From Caryophanales bacterium UBA784 (GTDB lineage: Bacteria > Bacillota_I > Bacilli_A > RFN20 > CAG-288): a stretch of 64,000 nt of DNA. The position numbers and the translations under genes were made by a program. Location: positions 22,408 through 86,407 of the forward strand of contig DBJE01000005.1 in the NCBI GenBank assembly GCA_002297045.1, in the 5' to 3' direction. Positions 8,025-18,646 of the stretch are shown here, piece by piece; within the stretch, counting starts at the first letter, position 1, and each line of letters opens with the position of its first letter. The notes beneath the pieces are model-generated. The model saw nothing but the letters and a program-made list of their open reading frames with translations. It was not told where the DNA came from and made no database searches.

Positions 8025-10430
8025 ATGGACATTCTCGAAAAGACAAGCCTGCTTGGCGGACATCAAAACTGGACGACCCATTCTATCCCTGACAAGGGGA
8101 TTAAGGCTAGGTTCCTGACCGACGGACCTCATGGTCTTAGAAAAGCGGCCGCTTCCGGTCAGTCGATCGGCCTTAGAGGCGCTGAGCCTTCGACGGCTTT
8201 TCCGACAGGAAGCTGCTTAGGAAACACCTTTAATCCTGAACTTGCCTATTTAGAAGGAAAATGCATTGCTGAGGAATGCCGTTTCTATAAAGTTAACATC
8301 CTTCTTGGCCCGGCGATCTGCCTAGATAAGAATCCGCTTTGCGGGCGGAATTTTGAGTATCTCAGTGAAGACCCGATTCTTTCTGGGAAGCTTGGGGCTG
8401 CCTGGATCCGCGGCGTTGAGGACGAGGGAATCGGAACCTCGGTTAAACATTTTATCTGCAATAATGAAGAAAATTACCGCTTCAGGTCTGATTCTGTTGT
8501 TGATGAGCGTGCCCTCCATGAACTTTATTTTCGGAACTTTGAGATTGCCATCAAGGAAGGGAAGCCTGCCACGGTTATGTGTTCCTATAATGCTGTCAAT
8601 GGTGTCTTCCTGGCTGAAAACAAGTATCTGCTTACGGATGTCCTAAGAAAAAAGTGGGGCTTTGACGGGGTGATCAGGACGGACTGGGGCGCTAATCATA
8701 ACCGTGTTGAGTCTCTTAAGGCAGGGACGGACCTAGAAAGGCCGGGTGACTATACGGCAAACCGAAACAGTCTGATTGATCAGTCAAGAAAGGATCCGGA
8801 CCTAGAAAAGGCCATTGATGTTTCTTTTGAACGGATTAAGCGTCTTCATGAAAAGTACCAGGATATTACCCCAAGGGATAAAATCGATGTTTTAGGTCAT
8901 GCTTCTATTGCCTTGCAGATTGCCTTGGAAGGGGCGGTGCTTTTAAAAAATGATAATGGTGCCTTACCCTTGAAGAAAAACGGAAAATACTGCATCATCG
9001 GTGAATTTTTTGAAAAGAGGAGATACCAGGGAAGTGGTTCTTCCTTGCTTAATCCGATAAAAAGGGTAACGCCTAAGCAGGCGTTTGATCAGGAGAACAT
9101 TTCGTATGTTTATGCAAAAGGGTTTTCCTGCCTTTATCCGAAAAAGAATGACAGGTTGAGAGAACAGGCTTTGCAGCTTGCCAAAGCGTATGACTCCGTT
9201 CTTCTCTTCCTTGGACTAGATGAAATATCCGAAAGGGAGGCGAACGACCGGACGGATAGGAAGCTTCCTTTAGAAGAAAGAGAGCTCCTAAAGGAGCTAA
9301 TAAGGTTAGGCAAGAAAGTCAACATTATTCTCTTTACCGGCAGTCCAGTGGAACTCATCCAACACCCGCTTATCACTAGCATTCTCGACAGGCAACTTCC
9401 CGGAGAAAGGGGTGGTGAAGCGGTCTACCGTCTTCTTTTCGGAGAAGATAATCCAAGCGGACGACTTTCCCAGACCTGGCCCAAGACAAGGAATGATATT
9501 CCGTTTGTTTCCGGATATTCCCGTTCCCGGCAGGAACTCTATAAAGAAGGAATCTTTGTCGGCTACCGGTATTATCTTTCCCATCCTGAGGAGAGGGCTT
9601 ATCCCTTTGGCTTTGGATTGAGTTACACATCTTTTTCCTACTCGGATCTCATCGTGACGGAAGAGAAGGAAAGAATCCATGTCTCCGTTAAAGTGAAGAA
9701 CACAGGCTCTGTACCAGGAAAGGAGGTTATCCAGGTCTATCTATCCAAAATTGCCTCAAAGACCTACCGCCCTCTCCGTGAACTCAAAAGCTATAAGAAG
9801 ACAAGACTTCTGATGCCGGGGGAAGAAGAAACCGTGGATATGGCGATTGAAAAAGAAATGAGGAAATATTATGAGACTTCCCTACATAGTTATCTGCTTG
9901 AGGATGGAGGCTACAAAGTCTTAGTCGGATGCTCCTCAAGGGATATCCGACTGGAAGCGGAAATTGCTGTGCATGGCGAGACGTGTGATAATCCGTTAAT
10001 CATTAAGTCATTTATTAGCCGGGATATTAAGAAAATCACGGATGAAGAATTCGAAATGTTAATTGGAAGACCGATTCCGAAAGTAAAACATTATACAAAG
10101 AAAGACAAGATTACCTTAGATACAAGAATAGATGAGTTTCATGGCTGTAGGGGTAAATTTGTCCGCTTCTGCAGGAGGGCATCGGCAAAAGGAAAAATCA
10201 AAAAGGCAAGGAAGGAAAAAGATGAACTACTCCTGATGGACGGATGGTTTATCTTCCATGTGAGGGAAAATAGTTCCATTCGCTCGCTATGTATGTCATC
10301 TGGCGGCATAAGGCAAGAACATAGTATGTACGGATTACTCTATCTTGCACAAGGAAATATATTTAAAGCAATCTATTATTTCTTGAAGAAAGACAAACCA
10401 TATCCTTATCCTGATGGTTCAAAAAAATAA
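8025..10430 (+). CDS. Glycoside hydrolase family 3, probable beta-glucosidase
   Basis: The 801-residue protein has the GH3 layout. A TIM barrel (about 20-280) holds the Lys-His pair (141-142) and the nucleophile Asp220 in VIRTDWGA. An alpha/beta sandwich (about 295-510) holds the acid/base region around Glu405 before the Asp-Arg pair. A fibronectin-like domain follows (about 540-640), then a C-terminal extension of roughly 150 residues. There is no signal peptide, so it should act in the cytoplasm. It is first in the operon, followed by a symporter and a GH78 alpha-L-rhamnosidase. A likely task is removing glucose from rhamnosyl-glucosides after import. The exact substrate specificity is inference. 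Confidence 0.9.
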   Translation: MDILEKTSLLGGHQNWTTHSIPDKGIKARFLTDGPHGLRKAAASGQSIGLRGAEPSTAFPTGSCLGNTFNPELAYLEGKCIAEECRFYKVNILLGPAICLDKNPLCGRNFEYLSEDPILSGKLGAAWIRGVEDEGIGTSVKHFICNNEENYRFRSDSVVDERALHELYFRNFEIAIKEGKPATVMCSYNAVNGVFLAENKYLLTDVLRKKWGFDGVIRTDWGANHNRVESLKAGTDLERPGDYTANRNSLIDQSRKDPDLEKAIDVSFERIKRLHEKYQDITPRDKIDVLGHASIALQIALEGAVLLKNDNGALPLKKNGKYCIIGEFFEKRRYQGSGSSLLNPIKRVTPKQAFDQENISYVYAKGFSCLYPKKNDRLREQALQLAKAYDSVLLFLGLDEISEREANDRTDRKLPLEERELLKELIRLGKKVNIILFTGSPVELIQHPLITSILDRQLPGERGGEAVYRLLFGEDNPSGRLSQTWPKTRNDIPFVSGYSRSRQELYKEGIFVGYRYYLSHPEERAYPFGFGLSYTSFSYSDLIVTEEKERIHVSVKVKNTGSVPGKEVIQVYLSKIASKTYRPLRELKSYKKTRLLMPGEEETVDMAIEKEMRKYYETSLHSYLLEDGGYKVLVGCSSRDIRLEAEIAVHGETCDNPLIIKSFISRDIKKITDEEFEMLIGRPIPKVKHYTKKDKITLDTRIDEFHGCRGKFVRFCRRASAKGKIKKARKEKDELLLMDGWFIFHVRENSSIRSLCMSSGGIRQEHSMYGLLYLAQGNIFKAIYYFLKKDKPYPYPDGSKK

Positions 10431-10440
10431 AGGAGAAATA

Positions 10441-12420
10441 ATGATGGAAAACGGAGAAATAAGAAAGCGTATGGGGAGTAAGATTTTCCAGTCACGGGTA
10501 CATTCAAATCATGTGACTGGAAAAGAAAAATGGCTCGGGTATCTGCTTGGCCCTAGGGGTGCATTGGTTCTAAACGCTGTTTTGGGCACCTATCTGAATG
10601 TCTATTACACAGATGTTTTGAACCTGCTTTCTGTAGGAGGCGGTCTTTTCCTGATGCTCTTCCCCATCATCTCTAAATGTATTGACGCATTGACTAACCT
10701 TAGGATGGGGTGGTTGATTGACCGGACAAAGTCAAAGAACGGCAAGGCACGGCCGTGGATTTTTCTTTCCGCTCTTCTTGTTCCTCTTTCCGGTCTTCTT
10801 CTCTTCCTCTCGCCTGCCAACGAAAGGGCTAAGATTATCTGGGTTGTCATCAGCTATAACCTTTACTACAGCTTCTCCTATACCATCTACAACAGGGCGC
10901 ATACTAGGATGGTTCCTCTTTCTACCCGGAACACCATTGAGCGCGGAGGACTGTCTGTCTTTACCCAGATTTCCAATGTCAGGGCAACCGGCATTATCGT
11001 TGCCCTGATCTTCCCTATGGCGATTAGGCCTTGGGCAGGAGCCGAACCCTCCCGCTGGCTTTTGATTAGGGGAATCGTCTCTGCCCTTGCCCTTCCTCTT
11101 ACCCTTCTTGAGTACTACTTTACAAAAGAACGCATAACCGAAGAACGTTCCAATGTTTCCGAAAACGTAAAGAAGATTCCTTTCCGTGCACAAAGGCGTG
11201 CGGTCTTTACCGATCGGTACAGGATTTTCCTTCTTCTTTATTCTTTCATCTATTTTGTCGCTTCCCAGCTAAAGAACCAGGCTCTTGTCTATTACTGCAA
11301 CTATGTCCTTGGAACCTATCAGGACGGAACGACTCAGAGGAGGATCTCCGTCCTTGGCGGTATTCCGATGGGCATTGGCATCTTTGCCATCTGGCCATTG
11401 GCCCGGAAGTTCGGGAAGAAAAACGTGACAGTGGCCGGTTTCCTTCTTTACTCCCTTGGCTCTTTAATCTGTTGGGTGTTTCCCTATAACAGGGCAATTG
11501 TCCTAATCGGCCAATTCATTAAAAATATCGGTGGTTTACCCTGCGCCTACATTTTCATGGCCCTGTTTGCAGATATTCTTGATCACGAAGAATGGAAAAA
11601 TGGTTTCCGTGTGGATGGCTTTGCCACCTCCGTTTACTCCGTCATCACAACGGCATCCTTCGGTGTGGCACAAGGAATCTTCAATCTTGCCACTTCCAAG
11701 GCGGGCTATGTCGCACCGGTAAAGTTCCAGAATACTACGGAAGCGGTTAGGAAAGGATATAGGACCCTTGGCTCTTATCAGGGTGTTGGCATACAGAAAT
11801 ATACTTTTGCCGCAGAAACGGGAAACGGGTCGTTGATTTTCAATCAACCGGAAGCCGTCAAGAACGTGTTTACTTTCTTCTTTGTCGGAGTAGAGGCAAT
11901 TACTGGTCTCCTTTGTGCCCTTTGTATTGCCCTATTGACCGTGGAAAAGCGAATTGAAAAGAAACAGGAGCAGATTAAGCAATTCAACAAAGCAGCCTGT
12001 CTCTCTAAGGGAGAGGAATATGTGGATCCCGAGGTGCGGGCCAAGTTAGAGAATGAAAAGTTCGAGGAGGAAGTCGAAGAGAATCTAAGGCGCACCATAA
12101 AGGCAAAATGTGAAAAAATCGGAAAAGAGTTCTCTGTCGAATGGGAAAAGCATGTTGCCAAAAAGGCGGCTAAAAAAGAAAAAGAGGGGAAGAAGAAAAA
12201 GGCGATTGAGGATAAGACGAGGATGAAAGAAAGGAAAAAGAAAAAGAAGGAAGAAGAACGGCTCAACAAAAGGACGGACGGAAAGAAAACTGCTTACCTT
12301 CTAAAGAAGAAGGCTAAGGCAAGGAAGGAAGAAAAAGACTGGATGAAAGAACAGGAACAGGCGAAGAGGCATCGGCAGAACAGGGAAGAACTCTATCATC
12401 TTGATTCCTGGGGGATATAA
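10441..12420 (+). CDS. GPH-family glycoside:cation symporter with long basic C-terminal tail
   Basis: The protein has 659 residues from the ATG at 10441 (AGGAGA ribosome-binding site; a second ATG follows at once). The first 500 residues form about 12 membrane helices of the glycoside-pentoside-hexuronide family (MelB-like), with the family's cytoplasmic loop [19 protein letters not shown]. The family couples sugar uptake to H+ or Na+. The last 160 residues are almost entirely Lys, Glu and Arg and should be helical and cytoplasmic; typical members end near 450-500 residues and lack this. The gene begins 10 bases after GH3 and stops just before GH78, so it probably imports the rhamnoside substrate. 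Confidence 0.87.
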   Translation: MMENGEIRKRMGSKIFQSRVHSNHVTGKEKWLGYLLGPRGALVLNAVLGTYLNVYYTDVLNLLSVGGGLFLMLFPIISKCIDALTNLRMGWLIDRTKSKNGKARPWIFLSALLVPLSGLLLFLSPANERAKIIWVVISYNLYYSFSYTIYNRAHTRMVPLSTRNTIERGGLSVFTQISNVRATGIIVALIFPMAIRPWAGAEPSRWLLIRGIVSALALPLTLLEYYFTKERITEERSNVSENVKKIPFRAQRRAVFTDRYRIFLLLYSFIYFVASQLKNQALVYYCNYVLGTYQDGTTQRRISVLGGIPMGIGIFAIWPLARKFGKKNVTVAGFLLYSLGSLICWVFPYNRAIVLIGQFIKNIGGLPCAYIFMALFADILDHEEWKNGFRVDGFATSVYSVITTASFGVAQGIFNLATSKAGYVAPVKFQNTTEAVRKGYRTLGSYQGVGIQKYTFAAETGNGSLIFNQPEAVKNVFTFFFVGVEAITGLLCALCIALLTVEKRIEKKQEQIKQFNKAACLSKGEEYVDPEVRAKLENEKFEEEVEENLRRTIKAKCEKIGKEFSVEWEKHVAKKAAKKEKEGKKKKAIEDKTRMKERKKKKKEEERLNKRTDGKKTAYLLKKKAKARKEEKDWMKEQEQAKRHRQNREELYHLDSWGI

Positions 12421-12423
12421 AAA

Positions 12424-15012
12424 ATGAAAGCAATTAATGTCAGGACTGAGTATCTTTATAATCCGATAGGGTTATCTATCGTTCATCCGCGTATTTTCTG
12501 GAATGCCGAAGGCGGAATCAAACAGAGTGCTTTTGAAATCCTCAGGTCCTCTTCTTTTGGGAGGGAGTATTCATCCGGAAAGGTTGTGTCTTCTTCCAGG
12601 CATTATGATGTCCCCTTCCCTCTTCATAGCCGTGAGAAGATAAAATTCAAAATCCGATTGTTTGACGAAAACGGGCTGAGTGAAGGCTATGGCGGTGAGA
12701 ACTATTTCGAGAGGGGGCTTTTGAATAAGGAAGACTTTACCGGTTCCTTTATTGCTGGTGACTATTCCCCGAAAAAAGGAAAAGACTACCCTGTTGATTA
12801 CTTCCGGAAAGAGTTTGATTTGCCAAGTATCCTCTCGGCACGTCTTTATGTGACAAGCCATGGCCTTTACCAGGTTTTCCTTAATGGCAGTAAGGTGGGA
12901 GACTTTGTCTTAGCACCGGGCTCTACGGACTATTCCCGCCGTTTGCAGGTTCAGGTCTATGATGTGGGTTCGCTTTTAAAAGAGGGGAGAAACATCCTGA
13001 CCGCCTCCTTGGCCTCTGGTTGGTACAGAGGCCATAATGGGGCAAAAGGAAGAAGGAACACCTATGGAAAAGTGACGAAGCTTTATTATCAGCTCGAGGT
13101 TACCTGCCGCGAGGGAAAACAAATCACTATCCAAAGTGACGGAGGAGAGAAATGGAGCAACGATGGTCCGCTCCTCTTTGCAGACCTAAGAGACGGAGAA
13201 CGATATGACTTTAATAAAACGGCAAGCTTTACAGGGAAAAGCAAAATCGTTAAAGCTGATAAGACAACTCTTTCCTTTTCCGATAACGTTGTGGTTAAGG
13301 AGCAGGAAGTTTTCTTGCCGAAGAATGTCTCAAGGACAAAATCAGGCAAAAGGCTTATCGAATTCCCGGTGAATCTGGCCGGTTATCTTGATCTGACCAT
13401 TGTCGGGAAGAAAAACCAGAAAGTAGACATCGCTCTTGGCGAAGTTATCGGAGAAGACGGCGAGCTTACCTTGAAGAACATTCAGTGTCAATACAAAGGC
13501 AAGCCGACCCCACTACAGGAAATCCATTTAATTCTGAAAGATGGGGTGAATCACTATCACAGTTCCTTCTTTTTTGGTGGGTTCCGCTTTGCTTCTATCT
13601 CGGGGGATGTCCTTCCTAAGAAAGAAGACATTCGGGCCATTTCCCTCTATTCTGACTGCAAAAAGGTCGGTGATTTTTCTTCCTCGAACGAGCTTCTGAA
13701 CATATTCTTCCGGAATACCTTACGCTCAAGGCGAGGAAATACGATTGACATCCCTACCGACTGTCCAACCCGTGAGCGGAGGGGATGGACGGGTGACAGC
13801 CAGATTTTCTTTAACACGGCTGGATATAGGACAAACTATGCCTCCTTTGCCCGGAAGCATCTTCGTGATCTCTTTGACGAACAGAGCAAAAACGGGAAAC
13901 TACGCCAGATTGTTCCTTTTGCTAACGAAGACTGGTATAGGTTCCCAAGGAACGGCTCTGTCGGATGGGCGGATGCCGGAATCCTCATTCCATATCGGTT
14001 CTATAAGAGGTATGGGGATAAACGCATCTTAGAGGACTTTTATTCTCAAAGGAAGAACTATGCTTCCTTTAGGATTTCCCGTATCGGAAAATGGGGAGGA
14101 ATCTATCAAAAGCCTTTGCATCTTTCCCATAAGGATAGAAAGTGGGCGGTGGCGAGAGGACAGTCCTATGGCGAGTGGGCAGAGCCGAAAGATGTCTGCG
14201 AATTCCATTGGTATGACTTTGCCTCTCCCCACCCGGAAGTCTCTACCGCCTATACATCCGCCAGGAGGAATCTGAGGAGTGAAATCGCTTCTCTTCTCGG
14301 TGACAAGGATAAGTCTGATTACTATCATGAAATTTCCATAAAGGTCCGGCGTTCCTATCAGGCCCTTCGGCATACAAAGGAATATTCTCTCGACACTGAC
14401 CGTCAGGCGAGGCTAGTCCGCCCTCTCTATTTTGATTTGCTCGGTGAAGAAGACACGAAATACGCCAAAGAAAGACTTATTAAGGCTCTTAGAAATTATG
14501 GCTATCGCCTCGGAACAGGTTTCCTTTCTACTCCGTTTATCCTTGAAGTCCTTTCCCGGTATGACATCCCTTGCTGCTATCGGCTGCTTCTGAATGAGGA
14601 AAGGCCAGGATGGCTCTTCAGGGCGAAAAATGATACGACGACCATCTGGGAAAGCTGGGAAGGAGAGAAGGCAGCGAAAGGCATTGCCTCTCTGAACCAT
14701 TATTCCAAGGGTGCGAGGGTTGAATGGCTATTCAAAGGAAGGTGTGGAATCCATCTAAAGGGAGAGAACCGTTTCTCTGTCTGTCCGATAGTCGGCCCTG
14801 GCATTGACTTTGCCTCTGCAAGCTATGAAAGCATCTATGGAAAGATTGTCTCTTCCTGGAAGAAAGAACAAAATGGAATCACGTTTACCATTACCATTCC
14901 TTCCAACACCAGCGCTGAATTTGTCTACAGGGAGGAAAAAAGAGAACTCGGCCCTGGAAGACATGAGTTCCAGGTTGAACAGACTAGGGCACAGAAGGAA
15001 GAAACAGAATGA
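12424..15012 (+). CDS. Alpha-L-rhamnosidase, glycoside hydrolase family 78
   Basis: The 862-residue protein matches GH78: N-terminal beta-sandwich domains including the jelly-roll carbohydrate-binding region (YVTSHGLYQVFLNG), then an (alpha/alpha)6 barrel. The family catalytic segment CPTRERRGWTGD is at about residue 445, and the later general-base segment TTIWESWEG is at about 740. There is no signal peptide, so rhamnose would be released inside the cell. The start has a GGGGGAT ribosome-binding site and follows the symporter stop by 3 bases. It ends in an ATGA overlap with rhaB, so glycoside cleavage and rhamnose catabolism are translationally coupled. Confidence 0.93.
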   Translation: MKAINVRTEYLYNPIGLSIVHPRIFWNAEGGIKQSAFEILRSSSFGREYSSGKVVSSSRHYDVPFPLHSREKIKFKIRLFDENGLSEGYGGENYFERGLLNKEDFTGSFIAGDYSPKKGKDYPVDYFRKEFDLPSILSARLYVTSHGLYQVFLNGSKVGDFVLAPGSTDYSRRLQVQVYDVGSLLKEGRNILTASLASGWYRGHNGAKGRRNTYGKVTKLYYQLEVTCREGKQITIQSDGGEKWSNDGPLLFADLRDGERYDFNKTASFTGKSKIVKADKTTLSFSDNVVVKEQEVFLPKNVSRTKSGKRLIEFPVNLAGYLDLTIVGKKNQKVDIALGEVIGEDGELTLKNIQCQYKGKPTPLQEIHLILKDGVNHYHSSFFFGGFRFASISGDVLPKKEDIRAISLYSDCKKVGDFSSSNELLNIFFRNTLRSRRGNTIDIPTDCPTRERRGWTGDSQIFFNTAGYRTNYASFARKHLRDLFDEQSKNGKLRQIVPFANEDWYRFPRNGSVGWADAGILIPYRFYKRYGDKRILEDFYSQRKNYASFRISRIGKWGGIYQKPLHLSHKDRKWAVARGQSYGEWAEPKDVCEFHWYDFASPHPEVSTAYTSARRNLRSEIASLLGDKDKSDYYHEISIKVRRSYQALRHTKEYSLDTDRQARLVRPLYFDLLGEEDTKYAKERLIKALRNYGYRLGTGFLSTPFILEVLSRYDIPCCYRLLLNEERPGWLFRAKNDTTTIWESWEGEKAAKGIASLNHYSKGARVEWLFKGRCGIHLKGENRFSVCPIVGPGIDFASASYESIYGKIVSSWKKEQNGITFTITIPSNTSAEFVYREEKRELGPGRHEFQVEQTRAQKEETE

Positions 15013-16475
15013 AGGTCGCCACGATTGATCTCGGTGCCACTTCAGGACGGATAAGGGTTGTTAAGGAACAGGATGGTTTTCTTTCTTATGAGGAAATCCA
15101 TCGATTTCCTAACCGGACCTATCGTGACCTAGACGGGGTGCTTCGGTGGGACTTTTCCTTTCTTCTTTCCGAAATCAGAAAAGGAAGGAAGAGGGCGCTT
15201 GAAAGGCACACGGACATTGCTTCCATCGGGATTGATACCTGGGGTGTCGACTATGGCCTTCTCAATGAAAAGGGGGAGCTGATGGAAGACCCGATTTGCT
15301 ATCGGGACGAAGGAACATTTGAAAGCAGGAAGGAACTTCTTTCTAAGATTCCCTATGAAGAAATCTATTCGATTACGGGAATCCAGAATAGGCACTTCAA
15401 TACCATTTACCAGCTTCACCGTCAGAGAAAAGCGAGGAAGGGAGTGTCCACAAGGCTGCTGATTCCGGATTTGATTGCCTACTATTTGACCGGCGTAAGG
15501 AGAAGGGAAGAAACGAATGCTTCCACGACTGGTCTCTATGACAAACGGAAGAAAAGGATTTCTCCTTACCTTCTAGAACAGATTGATGTGCCATGTTCTC
15601 TCTTCCCTCCTAGGATTTTTCCTGGAGAAGTCTACGGAGGAAGGAAAAAGGAATTTTTGCCTTCTCCTCGCCGTCAACCTCTTCCCGTTGTGGCTATTGC
15701 AAGCCATGACACCGCAAGTGCGGTGCTTGCCTCTAACGGGGAAAAGCCCTTTGCCTTCCTTTCTTCAGGAACGTGGTCTTTGATGGGGACGGAGATTGAT
15801 GAGCCAATGATAACAAGAGAGTCCTATAAAGAAAACTTTACGAATGAAGTTGGATATGGCTCAAATATCCGGTTTTTGAAGAATAGGATGGGAAGGTTTC
15901 TAATCAACGAAGTCAGAAAGGACTATGAGCGAAGAGGAGTCACGATCCCTCTTGGGAAGATTGCCGGCCTCGTTTCTGCATCGAAAGATCTTGATACCTA
16001 TCTGGATGTGGATGATCCTTTGTTTGAGACGCCGGGAAACAGGCTAAGCAAAATCAAGTCCTATCTTACAAAGACGAATCAGATAAGGCCATCGTCGCCA
16101 GGAGAGAGGAGGAAGACTCTTTATGTCTCTATGGCTCTTACCTATAAGCGAGTCTTTTCTCAGCTTGTGTCTTTGACCGGAATCCCTCTGGATTCTTTGC
16201 TTGTTGTCGGAGGCGGGAACAGGGCGTCGATTCTGAATCAATATACGGCAGATGCCACCAAAGCCAAGGTGAGGACGGGATCAAGCGAGGCGACTGCCTT
16301 AGGAAACGCCCTCTGCCAGTTCATCCGCCTTGGCACATTCGATGGAAAGGAGGATGGGCGGAAAGCAATTAGCAGATCATTTAGAGGTCAGACTTTTGCT
16401 CCTAAGGATACCTGGAAATGGGAAAAGAAATATTGGTCCTATAGGAAAATCGTACAGAAAGGAAAAACAGAATGA
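15009..16475 (+). CDS. rhaB: Rhamnulokinase RhaB
   Basis: This 488-residue FGGY-family sugar kinase phosphorylates L-rhamnulose to L-rhamnulose 1-phosphate with ATP. The N-terminus VATIDLGATSGRI is the phosphate-binding loop with the Ala-Thr-Ser-Gly-Arg signature of rhamnulokinases. The WGVDYGLL segment and a C-terminal VVGGGNRASILNQ ATP-binding segment are also present. It overlaps the GH78 gene and rhaA by ATGA at both ends, the tightest coupling in the operon. The length is normal. Confidence 0.95.
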   Translation: MKVATIDLGATSGRIRVVKEQDGFLSYEEIHRFPNRTYRDLDGVLRWDFSFLLSEIRKGRKRALERHTDIASIGIDTWGVDYGLLNEKGELMEDPICYRDEGTFESRKELLSKIPYEEIYSITGIQNRHFNTIYQLHRQRKARKGVSTRLLIPDLIAYYLTGVRRREETNASTTGLYDKRKKRISPYLLEQIDVPCSLFPPRIFPGEVYGGRKKEFLPSPRRQPLPVVAIASHDTASAVLASNGEKPFAFLSSGTWSLMGTEIDEPMITRESYKENFTNEVGYGSNIRFLKNRMGRFLINEVRKDYERRGVTIPLGKIAGLVSASKDLDTYLDVDDPLFETPGNRLSKIKSYLTKTNQIRPSSPGERRKTLYVSMALTYKRVFSQLVSLTGIPLDSLLVVGGGNRASILNQYTADATKAKVRTGSSEATALGNALCQFIRLGTFDGKEDGRKAISRSFRGQTFAPKDTWKWEKKYWSYRKIVQKGKTE

Positions 16476-17737
16476 ACAGAGAACAGATTGAGAAGAATTA
16501 CCAGGAAGCGAAGAAAGAGTTTTCTTCTTTTGGGGTAGATACGGAAAAAGCCCTTGAACTTGTCAGGGACATTCCTATATCCGTCCACTGCTGGCAGGGG
16601 GATGATGTACTTGGATTTGATGGAACATCCTCCCTGGAAGGAGGAATCCAGACCACTGGCAACTATTTAGGAAGAGCACGTTGCCCACAGGAACTGAGGG
16701 ATGATATCAAGGAAGCCTTCTCCCTGATGCCAGGGAAAAAACGTCTTAATCTCCATGCCTCCTATGCCTTTCTTGGATCCGATAAAGGAAAGTGCGACCG
16801 CGATTCTTATAAAATTGATTATTTCCGGCCGTGGATTGATTTTGCCAAGGAAGTCGGCGCCCAGGGAATTGATTTTAATCCGACCTTCTTTTCCCATCCG
16901 ATGGTGAAAGACAATCTCACTCTTTCATCGCCTGATGAGAATGTCCGTCAGTTTTGGGTCCGGCATGGTGTTTCCTGTCTGAAAATCACGGAGGAACTAG
17001 GAAAGGCTTTCGGCACGCAGTCTTTAATGGATATCTGGATTCCGGATGGCTATAAGGATGTTCCTGCCGACCGCCTAGGCCCCCGGATGAGATTAAAGAA
17101 GTCCTTGGATGAGATTCTTTCGTTCCCTTATGATAGCCGCTTTGTCCTTCCGGCGGTCGAATCGAAGACTTTCGGCATCGGACTTGAGTCATTTACGGTT
17201 GGAAGCAACGAATTCTACCAGAACTATGCGGCAAGGAAGGGTATTTCCTGTCTGATGGACAGGGGCCATTACCATCCTAGGGAATACGTTTCCGATAAGA
17301 TTTCTTCCCTCCTTGTCTTCCATGACAAAGTAGCCCTCCATGTTTCCCGCCCGGTCCGCTGGGATTCAGACCATGTCGTTCTTTTCGATGATGAGCTGAA
17401 AGAGGTGGCTAAGGAAATTATCCGGAACCATGCCGAAAAGCGTGTCCTCATCGGTCTGGATTATTTTGATGCTTCGATTAACCGCATCGTGGCCTTTGTA
17501 ACCGGACAGCGTTCAAGGGAAAAAGCCCTTCTTTTTGCGGCGGTTCTTCCTAACGAGGAAAGGAAGGAACTCCAGGACAAAGCCGATTTTACCAAGCTGA
17601 TGTTCCTTCAGGAAAGAGTAAAGAGGCTTCCTTTTTCTGCCATATGGCAGGAATATCTTTTCCGCCAGGGGTTAGAGGAAAACTACTATGACGAAGCAAT
17701 CCGGTATGAGAAAGAAGTACTAAGGAAACGAAAATAA
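16472..17737 (+). CDS. rhaA: L-rhamnose isomerase RhaA
   Basis: RhaA converts L-rhamnose to L-rhamnulose, the first catabolic step. The protein has 421 residues, the usual length. The conserved SVHCWQGDDV segment near residue 35 and the metal-binding region around SLMDIWIPDG and LPAVESKTFG are present, as is the late GLDYFDASINR motif. It is in the order rhaB-rhaA-rhaD with overlapping ends. The reaction uses divalent metal such as Mn2+ and takes place in the cytoplasm. Confidence 0.96.
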   Translation: MNREQIEKNYQEAKKEFSSFGVDTEKALELVRDIPISVHCWQGDDVLGFDGTSSLEGGIQTTGNYLGRARCPQELRDDIKEAFSLMPGKKRLNLHASYAFLGSDKGKCDRDSYKIDYFRPWIDFAKEVGAQGIDFNPTFFSHPMVKDNLTLSSPDENVRQFWVRHGVSCLKITEELGKAFGTQSLMDIWIPDGYKDVPADRLGPRMRLKKSLDEILSFPYDSRFVLPAVESKTFGIGLESFTVGSNEFYQNYAARKGISCLMDRGHYHPREYVSDKISSLLVFHDKVALHVSRPVRWDSDHVVLFDDELKEVAKEIIRNHAEKRVLIGLDYFDASINRIVAFVTGQRSREKALLFAAVLPNEERKELQDKADFTKLMFLQERVKRLPFSAIWQEYLFRQGLEENYYDEAIRYEKEVLRKRK

Positions 17738-17738
17738 A

Positions 17739-18587
17739 ATGAAAGACATTGCTGAAGCACCGTTTTTAGTCGAATTAGAGAAGAGGACCTCGAATAGGTA
17801 CCGTCTTGGATGGGATGAGAGAAACGGAGGAAATGTTTCCTACCTGCTCAAAGAGGAGGAAGTTGCGGAATATCTTGATCTAAATCATGTTCTCCGTGTG
17901 ATTCCTTTTGCCGGAGTGAATCGTTCCTCCTTGGATGCACGCCCTCTTTCGGGAAAGATCTTTCTCGTCACAGGAACAGGAAAGTATCTGAAGAACGTGG
18001 AAGATGATCCGGAAACAAACCTAGGCATTATTCGGATTGCCAAGGATGGACAGAATGCAGAACTTTTATGGGGGTATAAAGACGGCGGTAGATTCACATC
18101 AGAACTTCCTGCCCATCTGATGTCCCATATGGCCCGACTTAACGTAGATAAAGAAAACCGTGTTGTCAGGCACTGCCATCCGACAAATCTTCTCGCGATG
18201 ACTTATGTCCATCCGCTAGATGAGGCAAAGTTCTCCCATACCTTATGGGAAAGGTCAACGGAATGCATTGTTGTCTATCCGGAAGGAGTGGGTGTTCTTC
18301 CTTGGAGGCTATGTGGAACGGACACGATCGGGTATGCCACCGCGGAGAAGAGGAAAAAATACCGCATTGTTCTTTGGGCCGGACACGGTATCTACGGCGC
18401 AGGAAAAACGCTTGATGAAACCTTCGGTTTAATTGAAACCGTGGAAAAGGCGGCACAGATTTATAATCTGATTGGCAACCGGAAAATCCTTAATACCATT
18501 ACGGACGAAAATAGGTTGGAGCTTATCCATCTTTTTAAACTTGAAAAAGCCGTTCGATGGGACTTTCTTTCTGTAAAGGAAAAATAA
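17739..18587 (+). CDS. rhaD: Rhamnulose-1-phosphate aldolase RhaD
   Basis: RhaD splits L-rhamnulose 1-phosphate into dihydroxyacetone phosphate and L-lactaldehyde. This 282-residue class II aldolase carries the zinc-binding His pair in HCHPTN and a third His in AGHGIYGAG. It starts one base after the rhaA stop and ends the operon before a strong terminator. No lactaldehyde reductase, dehydrogenase or RhaM mutarotase is in the cluster, so lactaldehyde must be handled by genes elsewhere. Confidence 0.95.
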   Translation: MKDIAEAPFLVELEKRTSNRYRLGWDERNGGNVSYLLKEEEVAEYLDLNHVLRVIPFAGVNRSSLDARPLSGKIFLVTGTGKYLKNVEDDPETNLGIIRIAKDGQNAELLWGYKDGGRFTSELPAHLMSHMARLNVDKENRVVRHCHPTNLLAMTYVHPLDEAKFSHTLWERSTECIVVYPEGVGVLPWRLCGTDTIGYATAEKRKKYRIVLWAGHGIYGAGKTLDETFGLIETVEKAAQIYNLIGNRKILNTITDENRLELIHLFKLEKAVRWDFLSVKEK

Positions 18588-18604
18588 TTTGCTTTGAACA
18601 AGAA

Positions 18605-18636
18605 AAAAAGCCTTGCCAGATCCGGCAAGGCTTTTT
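18605..18636. terminator. Bidirectional terminator between rhaD and galT
   Basis: AAAAAGCCTTGCC and GGCAAGGCTTTTT form a long stem around a 6-base loop, with T-runs in both directions. It ends the rhamnose operon on the plus strand and galKT on the minus strand. Confidence 0.93.
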
Positions 18637-18646
18637 GATTCTTCCT

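Noticed and set aside
11844..12269. Minus-strand open frame of 141 codons opposite the symporter tail
   Set aside because: It is the complement of Lys/Glu codons, giving a Phe/Ser-rich artefact.
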